DNA of 64,000 nt from JBNKFV01 sp050289485. GTDB taxonomy: Bacteria > Pseudomonadota > Gammaproteobacteria > Pseudomonadales > Cellvibrionaceae. The notes beneath the pieces are model-generated. The model searched no databases, was not told the origin of the DNA, and worked only from the letters and a program-made list of their open reading frames with translations. The stretch lies in NCBI GenBank assembly GCA_050289485.1, contig JBNKFV010000031.1, forward strand, positions 1 to 64,000. Reading direction: 5' to 3'. Every line of letters starts with the position of its first letter. The stretch's first letter is position 1. Below, one piece after another: positions 54,015-62,220 of this stretch. A program made the position numbers and the translations under genes.

Positions 54015-55028
54015 TCAAGTAGCCAGGGAAGGTTTAAAAAATTGACGTATTTGAATTTGAAAACCGTTGCGCAGCGCAAAAAATACGCTTTGCCCGTTAA
54101 CCAGGCCCGCCGTGGCGGCCCAGTTGGTTAAATCATCTGGATCAAAGCCCAGCCAGATATCACCACAGGCTTCTTTTGCCCAAACCTGATCGTGGTGGCA
54201 GAGGTCGGTAATCAGCAGTGCGCCGCCTGGCATCAGTGCATTGCCCAGGTGCTGTAATATTTCTGCCGGCGCAGGCGTGTGGTGAAGCACCATGTTGGCC
54301 ACAATCACGCTGGCTTTATCGTATTGCGGCAGTTGGCTGGTATCACCCAGTACAAAGGTGACATTATCGAGTGTGGATGCCGTTGCGTTGGTGCGTGCTT
54401 TTTCAAGCATCTGCTCACTGTTGTCCAGCGCCGTTACCTTATTAAAACGCTGGCTGAGCAAGGGCAGAAATTCGCCCTCGCCAGGGCCTACTTCTATCGC
54501 ATGTTTACCGTTGACGGTGGCGGTGGCTTTCAGTAGCTCGCTGATGTGTTCGGCATAGACGGGGTAGCTGGCGATTAGGTCTTGTTGCTGTCTGAACTTG
54601 GCTGCGTTTTCGGTAAAGAAAGCCTGTGATGCCTCTGTGCGTTCGCTCTGCACCTGTACCTGACGGCGGGCTACCTCGACAGAAAGCGTGATTTGATCGG
54701 CGGCACTGAATATCTGTTCGCGCACATTGGCTGCAATATCATTACCCGGCAGGGCGCGGCGGTAGAAAATCGAGTTACCCTCGCGGCGGGTGGCCACCAA
54801 TCCCGCATTGGCCAGCACCTTTAGATGGTGACTCATGCCCGACTGTTTAGTGCCAAAAATGGCGCTGAGTTCCAGTACGCCGTACGACTGATTGGCCAGT
54901 AGTCGCAGAATTTCCAGGCGCAAGCTATCGCCAGCTGCTTTGTAAAGGCTGGCCAGTTCATCGAAATCTATGGCGGTATCGTTTTCCGCTTGATTTGACG
55001 GGGTGCGAAAGGAGGCTTGGCTATTCAT
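54015..55028 (-). CDS. sahR: SahR-like regulator: ArsR helix-turn-helix fused to a methyltransferase-like domain
   Basis: A 337-residue two-domain protein. An ArsR/SmtB winged helix (about 25-95; recognition region SGMSHHLKVLANAGLV) is followed by a class I SAM-binding fold (EVGPGEGEFLPLL near 179-191). ArsR proteins of this architecture beside metK-ahcY are described as SahR, a repressor of the methionine cycle that responds to S-adenosylhomocysteine. The fit to architecture and context is good, but the effector is inferred. ATGs at 55046 and 55028 are both possible; neither has a clear ribosome site. The upstream palindrome is its likely operator. Confidence 0.8.
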   Translation of the reverse strand: MNSQASFRTPSNQAENDTAIDFDELASLYKAAGDSLRLEILRLLANQSYGVLELSAIFGTKQSGMSHHLKVLANAGLVATRREGNSIFYRRALPGNDIAANVREQIFSAADQITLSVEVARRQVQVQSERTEASQAFFTENAAKFRQQQDLIASYPVYAEHISELLKATATVNGKHAIEVGPGEGEFLPLLSQRFNKVTALDNSEQMLEKARTNATASTLDNVTFVLGDTSQLPQYDKASVIVANMVLHHTPAPAEILQHLGNALMPGGALLITDLCHHDQVWAKEACGDIWLGFDPDDLTNWAATAGLVNGQSVFFALRNGFQIQIRQFFKPSLAT

Positions 55029-55047
55029 GGGGTGGCACTTTAGCATC

Positions 55048-55089
55048 AAACCAAACCTATATCAAAATTTTTTGATATAGGTTTGGTTT
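55048..55089. promoter_or_regulatory. perfect 20-bp inverted repeat, putative SahR operator
   Basis: Two 20-nt arms (55048-55067 and 55070-55089) are exact inverse complements around a 2-nt spacer, with ATATCAAAA/TTTTGATAT at the core. The repeat touches the regulator's first possible start codons and lies about 165 bp before tkt. Its length and AT-rich centre suit an ArsR-type dimer. Confidence 0.7.
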
Positions 55090-55253
55090 GCGTAAGCTGT
55101 GCAACTTTCCGTAACGTGAGTGCGCCGTAGAGATTCGCCATTTGAACGGTGAAAATGGCTCCAGCCGGTTTACCTGCTGCCACGCTTAAGCGACAATAGC
55201 GCCCTTTTTGATCCGCAGAGCGTTTTAGCGACCTCGCCGAGGAGTTGTTACTC

Positions 55254-57254
55254 ATGTCATCGCGTACAGAACTTGCCAATGCCATCCGTGCTTTAAGCAT
55301 GGACGCCGTGCAAAAAGCCAAATCCGGACACCCAGGCGCCCCTATGGGCATGGCCGATATTGCCGAAGTGTTATGGAATGATTATCTCAAGCACAACCCA
55401 GCTAACCCTAACTGGGCTGACCGTGACCGGTTTGTATTGTCAAACGGCCATGGTTCGATGCTGATTTATTCACTGTTGCATTTGACGGGTTACGATCTGC
55501 CGATCGACGAGTTGAAGAACTTCCGCCAATTGCATTCCAAAACCCCGGGCCACCCCGAATACGGCTATGCGCCTGGTGTTGAAACCACCACCGGCCCACT
55601 GGGTCAGGGTATCTCTAATGCTGTGGGTATGGCGTTGGCTGAAAAAGTACTGGCGGCGCAGTTCAACCGCGACCAGTTCAATGTGGTCGATCACTACACC
55701 TACGCCTTTTTGGGCGATGGCTGCTTGATGGAAGGTATCTCCCACGAGGTCTGTTCATTGGCGGGTACCCTGAAGCTGGGTAAATTAATTGCGTTTTACG
55801 ACGACAATGGCATTTCCATTGACGGTGAAGTAGAGGGTTGGTTCACCGATAATACACCCAAGCGCTTTGAAGCCTACGGCTGGCATGTTATCCCCTGTGT
55901 TGATGGTCACGATAGCAGCGCTATCAAAGCGGCCATTGAAGAAGCCCGTAGCGTGAGCGACAAGCCCACCTTGATCTGCTGCAAAACCGTGATCGGTTTT
56001 GGTTCTCCTAACAAGCAGGGTAAAGAAGAGTGTCATGGTGCGCCGCTGGGTGACGACGAAGTAGCCCTGGTGCGTAAAACATTGAACTGGAATCACGGCC
56101 CCTTCGAAGTACCCGCCGAGATCTACGCTGGTTGGGACGCCAAAAAAGCCGGTGCCAGCGCCGAAGCCGCGTGGGAAGAAGTATTGGGTGCCTATAAAGG
56201 TGCTTATCCCGAGTTGGCGGCTGAGTTTGAACGCCGCGTGATCAAGGGCGAGCTGCCGGCCGACTTTGCCGAAAAAGCAACCGCCTACATTCGCGAATGC
56301 CAAGACAAAGGCGACAAGATCGCCTCACGTAAAGCCTCGCAAAACACCCTTAATGCCTACGGACCCTTGTTGCCTGAATTTCTTGGGGGTTCTGCCGATC
56401 TAGCTGGCTCTAATCTGACGATCTGGAGTGGCAGCAAGCCGCTGACTGGGGAAGATGCCGCGGGTAACTATGTTTACTACGGTGTGCGTGAGTTCGGCAT
56501 GAGTGCCATCATGAACGGTATCGCGTTGCACGGTGGTTTTGTGCCTTACGGCGCAACCTTCCTGATGTTTATGGAATATGCTCGCAACGCTGTACGTATG
56601 GCGGCGTTGATGGGTGTTCGCAGTATCTTTGTCTATACTCACGATTCTATCGGTTTGGGTGAAGACGGCCCGACACACCAGCCGGTAGAACAGATCGCCA
56701 GTTTGCGGCAAACACCAAACCTGCAAACCTGGCGCCCTTGTGATGCTACCGAGTCAGCCGTTGCCTGGAAGGCCGCAGTTGAGCGTGCAGATGGTCCCAG
56801 TGCATTGATCTTCTCGCGTCAGAATCTGGCGCCTCTGTCTCGCACCGATGCGCAGTTGGCCAATATCGCCAAGGGCGCTTACATCGTGAAAGACACTGCC
56901 AGCACGCCTGATGCCATTATTATCGCCACCGGCTCTGAAGTGGAGCTGGCAATCAATGCCGCCGAGACACTGGCTGCGCAGGGTAAAGCCATTCGTGTGG
57001 TTTCCATGCCGTCGGCGGAAGTATTTGAAGCGCAGGATGCCGCTTACAAACAGTCGGTATTGCCGTTGGATGTAACCGCGCGGGTTGCTGTTGAGGCCGC
57101 TCACGAAGACTTCTGGTACAAGTATGTGGGCCTTGATGGGCGCATTATTGGTATGTCGTCGTTTGGTGAATCGGCGCCGGGTAATGTGTTAATGGAAGAG
57201 TTTGGCTTTACCGTCGACAATGTGGTTAACACGGTATCTGAGCTGCTTGATTAA
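55254..57254 (+). CDS. tkt: transketolase
   Basis: A 666-residue thiamine-diphosphate enzyme of the pentose phosphate pathway and the source of erythrose-4-phosphate. KSGHPGAPMGMADIAEVLW, the ThDP motif GDGCLMEG through DDNGISIDG, and the second-domain EDGPTHQPVEQIASLR are intact. The ATG at 55254 follows GAGGAG by 9 bases; a TTG three codons upstream is rejected. First gene of tkt-epd-pgk-fda. The SahR-like operator upstream may also touch its promoter. Confidence 0.98.
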   Translation: MSSRTELANAIRALSMDAVQKAKSGHPGAPMGMADIAEVLWNDYLKHNPANPNWADRDRFVLSNGHGSMLIYSLLHLTGYDLPIDELKNFRQLHSKTPGHPEYGYAPGVETTTGPLGQGISNAVGMALAEKVLAAQFNRDQFNVVDHYTYAFLGDGCLMEGISHEVCSLAGTLKLGKLIAFYDDNGISIDGEVEGWFTDNTPKRFEAYGWHVIPCVDGHDSSAIKAAIEEARSVSDKPTLICCKTVIGFGSPNKQGKEECHGAPLGDDEVALVRKTLNWNHGPFEVPAEIYAGWDAKKAGASAEAAWEEVLGAYKGAYPELAAEFERRVIKGELPADFAEKATAYIRECQDKGDKIASRKASQNTLNAYGPLLPEFLGGSADLAGSNLTIWSGSKPLTGEDAAGNYVYYGVREFGMSAIMNGIALHGGFVPYGATFLMFMEYARNAVRMAALMGVRSIFVYTHDSIGLGEDGPTHQPVEQIASLRQTPNLQTWRPCDATESAVAWKAAVERADGPSALIFSRQNLAPLSRTDAQLANIAKGAYIVKDTASTPDAIIIATGSEVELAINAAETLAAQGKAIRVVSMPSAEVFEAQDAAYKQSVLPLDVTARVAVEAAHEDFWYKYVGLDGRIIGMSSFGESAPGNVLMEEFGFTVDNVVNTVSELLD

Positions 57255-57273
57255 TGGTTCTTTGTTAATGCTT

Positions 57274-57304
57274 CTTCGCCCTAGACGCCACGTCTGGGGC
57301 GAAG
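57274..57304 (+). other. 14-bp stem-loop between tkt and epd
   Basis: CTTCGCCC pairs with GGGCGAAG, continuing through TAGACG/CGTCTG to a 3-nt loop, 14 pairs with one G-U. It ends 13 nt before the epd start. The following tract is only partly T-rich, so it may be a partial terminator or a stability element setting tkt/epd ratios. Confidence 0.65.
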
Positions 57305-57317
57305 AGTTTATCTCTTC

Positions 57318-58370
57318 ATGAGGGCGTGCAAATTGCCTGTTCGTATCGCCATCAATGGCTATGGCCGCATTGGCCGTAGCGTATTACGTGCCCTGGTTGA
57401 GCGCCAACTGCAGGACCAGCTGCATATCATTGCGATTAATGAGCTGGCGGACTGTAAAACCATTGCTCATCTTACCAAGTACGACTCTACCCATGGCCGG
57501 TTTCCGGGTATGGTTTATGCCGAGCATGACATTCTGCGCATCAATGACACCGGTATTCGTGTGCTTCACGAGCCTGATATCAAAAAATTACCCTGGGCGG
57601 CGTTGGATATCGATCTGGTGATTGAGGCCAGCGGCCAATTCACTGATCGCTCCACGGCAGAGTTGCATTTACAGCAAGGTGCCGGGCATGTGTTATTTAC
57701 CAACCCGGCACAGGCTGATGTGGATGCCACTGTTATTTATGGATACAACGAGCAGCACCTTAAAGGTAGCGAACGGGTGGTCTCAGCGGGTGCCTGTTCA
57801 ACTAACTGTTTAATCCCAGTGATTGTGGCGCTGGATGAAGCGTTTGGGGTAGAGCATGGTGTGTCTACCACCATTCACTCTGCCATGAATGATCAGCCGG
57901 TGATTGATGCCTACCACCATACCGATTTGCGTAAAACCCGCTCGGCGTTTGATTCAATCATTCCGGTTGATACCGGTTTGGCGCGGGGTATTGATCGGTT
58001 GCTGCCTCATTTGTTGGGGCGTTTTGAAGCGCAGGCTATGCGTGTACCCACCACCAATGTATCGGCCATTGATCTATCAGTAACCCTGAAAGGTGAAGTG
58101 TCGGTGGCCGCTGTAAACCAGGTGCTGTCGGAAGCAGCCAGCAAGCGCTTCGGTGGGGTGTTAGGGTGCACAAATGAACCGCTGGCCTCCTGCGACTTTA
58201 ATCATGACAGCCGCTCAGGGATAGTAGACGCTGGCCAGACCCGCGTAGCCGGTAAACACCTGGCAAAAGTATTAACCTGGTTCGACAACGAATGGGGCTA
58301 TGCCAACCGCGTTGTTGATATTGCTTTGTATTGGGGTGGGCGCATGGCGCGCCCCGAATCTGTTAAATAA
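57318..58370 (+). CDS. epd: D-erythrose-4-phosphate dehydrogenase
   Basis: A 350-residue GAPDH-family enzyme. An NAD motif RIAINGYGRIGRS (9-21) and the catalytic cysteine in SAGACSTNCLIPV are present, with the last C-terminal WFDNEWGYANRVVD. Its position between tkt and pgk, as in E. coli and Pseudomonas, supports Epd, which starts PLP synthesis from erythrose-4-phosphate, rather than glycolytic GAPDH. The catalytic block reads ACSTN where ASCTTN is usual, a swap worth noting. The start may alternatively be a TTG five codons in. Confidence 0.88.
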   Translation: MRACKLPVRIAINGYGRIGRSVLRALVERQLQDQLHIIAINELADCKTIAHLTKYDSTHGRFPGMVYAEHDILRINDTGIRVLHEPDIKKLPWAALDIDLVIEASGQFTDRSTAELHLQQGAGHVLFTNPAQADVDATVIYGYNEQHLKGSERVVSAGACSTNCLIPVIVALDEAFGVEHGVSTTIHSAMNDQPVIDAYHHTDLRKTRSAFDSIIPVDTGLARGIDRLLPHLLGRFEAQAMRVPTTNVSAIDLSVTLKGEVSVAAVNQVLSEAASKRFGGVLGCTNEPLASCDFNHDSRSGIVDAGQTRVAGKHLAKVLTWFDNEWGYANRVVDIALYWGGRMARPESVK

Positions 58371-58392
58371 ACATCATTGGCGAGGATTAAAC

Positions 58393-59556
58393 ATGGCTGT
58401 TATTTCCATGAAGGATCTGGATCTGCGCGGTAAGCGCGTTCTGATTCGAGAGGATTTAAATGTACCGGTAAAAAATGGCGAGGTAACGTCTGACGCGCGC
58501 ATTCGTGCTGCATTACCTACTATTGAGGCGGCACTTAACGCCGGTGCCAAAGTCATGCTGATGTCTCACCTGGGGCGGCCGGTTGAAGGAGAGTTTGCCG
58601 AGGAGTTTTCTATGGCGCCGGTAGCCGCCCACCTGGGTAAATTGCTGGGCCGTAATGTACCTGTGGTTGCCGATTGGCAACAAGGTATCGAATTAAACGA
58701 TGGCGATTTGGTATTGCTGGAAAATGTGCGTTTTAACGTCGGTGAAAAGAAAGACGCCGATGATTTGGCCAAGGCTTATGCTGCCTTGTGCGATATTTTT
58801 GTGATGGATGCGTTTGGTACCGCCCACCGTGCGCAAGCGTCTACCCACGGTGTCGCCAAGTATGCGCCGGTAGCGTGTGCAGGCCCACTCTTGAGTGCCG
58901 AGCTGGATGCTTTGCAAAAAGCACTGGCGAATCCTGAGCGACCTATGATTGCCATTGTGGGCGGTTCAAAAGTGTCTACCAAACTCACCGTATTGGAAAC
59001 ACTGGCCGATGTAGTAGACCAAATGATTGTCGGTGGTGGTATCGCCAATACCTTCCTGGCCGCCAGTGGCAAGCCGGTGGGTAAGTCGTTGTATGAAGAA
59101 GACTTGATTCCGAATGCCAAGGCACTGATGGCGAAAACCCATATTCCCGTACCCGTGGATGTGGTAACGGGCAAAGAATTTTCTGAATCCGCAGCGGCAG
59201 AGCTTAAATCGGCGGACGAGGTCACAGCCGATGATATGATTTTCGATATTGGCCCGCAATCAGCACAGCAACTGGCTGAGATTATCAGCAACGCCAAAAC
59301 TATCATCTGGAATGGCCCGGTTGGCGTGTTTGAATTCGACCAGTTTGGTAAAGGTACCGAAACAATCTCAAACGCCATTGCCGACAGTGAAGGGTTTTCA
59401 ATCGCCGGTGGTGGTGACACATTGGCCGCCGTGGATAAATACGGTATTGCCGATAAAGTGTCTTACATCTCTACCGGTGGTGGTGCGTTTTTGGAATATG
59501 TAGAAGGTAAAGAATTGCCTGCCGTTGCGATCTTGAAAGCACGGGCAGCTGAATAA
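58393..59556 (+). CDS. pgk: phosphoglycerate kinase
   Basis: A 387-residue glycolytic kinase. LRGKRVLIREDLNVPVKNGE at the N-terminus, MSHLGRP, GGSKVSTKLTVL and the C-terminal SIAGGGDTLAAV nucleotide loop are present. GAGGA precedes the ATG by 6 bases; the longer frame upstream lies in epd and is not used. Length is typical (387 in E. coli). Confidence 0.98.
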   Translation: MAVISMKDLDLRGKRVLIREDLNVPVKNGEVTSDARIRAALPTIEAALNAGAKVMLMSHLGRPVEGEFAEEFSMAPVAAHLGKLLGRNVPVVADWQQGIELNDGDLVLLENVRFNVGEKKDADDLAKAYAALCDIFVMDAFGTAHRAQASTHGVAKYAPVACAGPLLSAELDALQKALANPERPMIAIVGGSKVSTKLTVLETLADVVDQMIVGGGIANTFLAASGKPVGKSLYEEDLIPNAKALMAKTHIPVPVDVVTGKEFSESAAAELKSADEVTADDMIFDIGPQSAQQLAEIISNAKTIIWNGPVGVFEFDQFGKGTETISNAIADSEGFSIAGGGDTLAAVDKYGIADKVSYISTGGGAFLEYVEGKELPAVAILKARAAE

Positions 59557-59607
59557 AAACAAAAAAATATCTTGTTAATTATAAGGACACAACGAGGAAC
59601 TATCACT

Positions 59608-60507
59608 ATGGCGGACATGAATACGCAAACGATGCTTGAAAAAGTAAAAACCGGTAAAGGCTTTATTGCCGCATTGGATCAGAGCGGCGGCAGTACCCCC
59701 AAGGCCCTTCGTCTTTACGGTGTGAATGAGGATGAATACAGCGGTGACGAAGAAATGTTTAAAATGGTTCACGCCATGCGTACCCGTATTATTAAGAGCC
59801 CGGCATTTACCGGTGAGCGTATTCTGGGCGCTATTCTTTTTGAAAACACCATGGATCGTGACATCGATGGTATACCAACCGCAGAGTTTTTGTGGACACA
59901 AAAAAATGTGGTACCGTTTTTAAAAGTTGATAAAGGCTTGGCTGACCTGCAAGACGATGTTCAGGTAATGAAGCCTATGCCAGAGCTGGATGCTTTATTG
60001 GCCCGTGCTAGTGAAAAAGGTATTTTTGGTACCAAGATGCGCTCGGTGATTAAGGGCGCAAATGCCGCTGGTATTGGTGCTGTGGTTGCCCAGCAGTTTG
60101 AAGTGGGCAAGCGCATTGCTGCAGTGGGACTGGTACCCATTATTGAGCCAGAAGTCGACATCAATATTGCCGATAAAGCACAAGCCGAAGCGCTGCTGAA
60201 AGCTGAAATTGCTCAGCAGATCGATGCGCTACCAGACGATGCACGCATAATGTTAAAGCTGACACTGCCAACCCAGACTAATCTATACAGTGATTTTGTA
60301 AAAAATCCCAAAGTGGTTCGGGTGGTTGCCTTGTCTGGGGGTTACAGCCGTGAAGAGGCCAACAAAAAACTAGCTGAAAACGTGGGTGTGATTGCCAGCT
60401 TCTCGCGCGCGTTGACAGAAGGGCTCTCTGCCAAACAATCTGAAGCTGAATTCGACACTATGCTCGATGGCGCTATTCAGAGTATTTACGAAGCTTCGTT
60501 AACGTAA
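59608..60507 (+). CDS. fda: class I fructose-bisphosphate aldolase
   Basis: A 299-residue Schiff-base aldolase. GKGFIAALDQSGGSTPKALRLYGV, FGTKMRSVIKGANA and VRVVALSGGYSREEAN follow the short class I type known from Staphylococcus. Lys217 in MLKLTLPT is the expected Schiff-base lysine. The usual gene after pgk in E. coli and Pseudomonas is, as I recall, a metal-dependent class II aldolase, so this may be a replacement. GAGGA precedes the ATG. It ends at a strong terminator. Confidence 0.93.
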   Translation: MADMNTQTMLEKVKTGKGFIAALDQSGGSTPKALRLYGVNEDEYSGDEEMFKMVHAMRTRIIKSPAFTGERILGAILFENTMDRDIDGIPTAEFLWTQKNVVPFLKVDKGLADLQDDVQVMKPMPELDALLARASEKGIFGTKMRSVIKGANAAGIGAVVAQQFEVGKRIAAVGLVPIIEPEVDINIADKAQAEALLKAEIAQQIDALPDDARIMLKLTLPTQTNLYSDFVKNPKVVRVVALSGGYSREEANKKLAENVGVIASFSRALTEGLSAKQSEAEFDTMLDGAIQSIYEASLT

Positions 60508-60527
60508 GTCTCAGAGGGTCTTGGTAA

Positions 60528-60553
60528 AATCCCGCTTTTGCGGGATTTTTTTT
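60528..60553. terminator. strong terminator between fda and the convergent IclR gene
   Basis: AATCCCGC and GCGGGATT form an 8-bp stem around TTTT, followed by a run of Ts on the plus strand. A-rich flanks make it usable from the minus strand as well. Confidence 0.9.
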
Positions 60554-60569
60554 GCAATTATGGCGGTAT

Positions 60570-61307
60570 TTATTCTACCGGTATTGCCGTACTAAAAATC
60601 TGTTCGGTAATACGACTGGCTTGCTTTATCAAGTGCTCTCCCAGCGCCTGCGAGTGATAAATTTTGGCCCGGTTTTTCTTCATTACCAAGGTAATTGCTG
60701 CGCAGGCATAGCCTTCATTATCGAGAATGGGGGCCGCAATGCCAAACAGGTTGTTGTCGAGTTCGCCAAACGATAGCTCGTACCCGCGGCGCCGGGTTTC
60801 ACTCAATATTTGTTGCAGTTCTTTCCAGTCTAACGATGGCTCGGTAATGGCGTCGTACATGCGTTTGAGTTTGGGGCGCTTGGTAAATGCCAGAATGGCT
60901 CGGGATGACGCCCCTTTGGCAAAGGGCATTTTATGGCCGCGACCAAAAGTGGGATGGATACTGCTGTTGGCCGACGTTTCGTAAATGTTAATTGTCTCTT
61001 TACCATACATGCTGGTAAGCAGTACGTTGCAGTTAGCGAATTCAGCTAGTTCGTTGGCAATTGGCCCGCCTATTTGCAGCAGTTTGTCGCATTTTCGCAT
61101 TTGCAAATCCAACTGAATAATACGCGGCCCTAGTCCATATTCATTGCCGAATTTCACGAGAATACCTGTGGCGGTCAGCTCGCGAACATAGCGGTAAGCG
61201 GTAGGAATTGAGAGGTTTAGTGCTTGCGCAATGGCCTCAACCTCCATTTGTCCTCGCTCCTCGGTGAACAGATCCAGTACAGAGAGTAGTCTGGTTAAGC
61301 TGGACAC
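60570..61307 (-). CDS. IclR-family transcriptional regulator
   Basis: A 245-residue regulator. An N-terminal winged helix (about 5-65; VEAIAQALNLSIPTAYRYVRELTATGIL) is followed by an IclR effector domain with HKMPFAKGASSRAILAF and FGIAAPILDNEGYACAAITLV. Its position at the end of an aromatic-degradation cluster suggests it controls that cluster in response to a pathway metabolite, as MhpR and related proteins do. The specific inducer is unknown. Confidence 0.88.
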   Translation of the reverse strand: MSSLTRLLSVLDLFTEERGQMEVEAIAQALNLSIPTAYRYVRELTATGILVKFGNEYGLGPRIIQLDLQMRKCDKLLQIGGPIANELAEFANCNVLLTSMYGKETINIYETSANSSIHPTFGRGHKMPFAKGASSRAILAFTKRPKLKRMYDAITEPSLDWKELQQILSETRRRGYELSFGELDNNLFGIAAPILDNEGYACAAITLVMKKNRAKIYHSQALGEHLIKQASRITEQIFSTAIPVE

Positions 61308-61393
61308 GTTAAATACTCCTGATGGTTTAGGCGCTGGTAGTTCATAGTACAGGAGTCGTTATGCTAACACCAAGATGCCCGGGGTATTGCTTT

Positions 61394-62179
61394 TTAGCTT
61401 TGTGGTTCGAACAAGAGTTCAATAGCATCTACTTGCTCGTTGCCTTGAAAGCATTGCAACCGAAAATGATCGCCTGGCTGTACATTGGTGGCTATTACCA
61501 TAGCACCAGACAATACGAGGTCGCCTTTAGTAATCTGCTGGTTGTGTTGTTGTAGATGCTTTATTAATCCCAATACTGGAATGAGAGGGTTGCTCATCAC
61601 ATTGGCAGAGGTGCCTGTGGCTGTATTGTCAGTGGGGCCAATCAGTTCCATCTTGCAGTCAGAAAAATGAAAAGCGTCTGGCGAAAAAGAGTGCTCGGAT
61701 ATCAAGCAACCAGTCGCTGCAAGATTATCTGCTATCAGATCGACTAAGGCTTTTGAGTTCAGCAGCCTGCGGCTAACAATTTCAAAACCGAAATGCACAC
61801 TGTCGATATAAGACAGAAGTTGGTCAACGTGTTCGATGTGGTCAGGGCAGTCATGGCCAAAGCGCAACGCTACCTCGCCCTCCAGGTGCGTTGGCAGTGG
61901 CGAGGGGTGAGGCACTGTCGTATTAGTAAACAAACCACGTGCAAACAAAGGGGCGTAGACGGGATGAGTCACTCCAAAAGTTTGTTGCGCTTTGTGATTG
62001 GTTAATCCGGCTTTCCAGCCAATCAGTTTTTCACCTGTAGCAACCAGTTGCGTATTCACCGTCGACTGCAGTTTGTACGCCGACGCTATATTTGAGTTGG
62101 GTACGCTCGTGGAATAGAGAGCCTCGCTCGCGCATTGACGCTTCAGTGCATCAAATATGTGTTGCTCCAACGTTTGCAT
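61394..62179 (-). CDS. 2-keto-4-pentenoate hydratase (MhpD-like)
   Basis: A 261-residue member of the fumarylacetoacetase-like hydratase group. IGWKAGLTNHKAQQTFGV and EGEVALRFG carry conserved metal-binding residues. Such enzymes add water to 2-hydroxypenta-2,4-dienoate after meta-cleavage; a decarboxylase of the same fold (4-oxalocrotonate type) is the alternative. It lies downstream of the MhpA-like hydroxylase on the same strand, gap 41 bp. Confidence 0.85.
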   Translation of the reverse strand: MQTLEQHIFDALKRQCASEALYSTSVPNSNIASAYKLQSTVNTQLVATGEKLIGWKAGLTNHKAQQTFGVTHPVYAPLFARGLFTNTTVPHPSPLPTHLEGEVALRFGHDCPDHIEHVDQLLSYIDSVHFGFEIVSRRLLNSKALVDLIADNLAATGCLISEHSFSPDAFHFSDCKMELIGPTDNTATGTSANVMSNPLIPVLGLIKHLQQHNQQITKGDLVLSGAMVIATNVQPGDHFRLQCFQGNEQVDAIELLFEPQS

Positions 62180-62220
62180 AACGGTGAGATCTGCCTTTAT
62201 GGATAAATAACTGCCATTGA

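Noticed and set aside
58776..59420. 214-codon antisense frame inside pgk
   Set aside because: Serine- and alanine-rich shadow of pgk with no ribosome site or recognisable motif.
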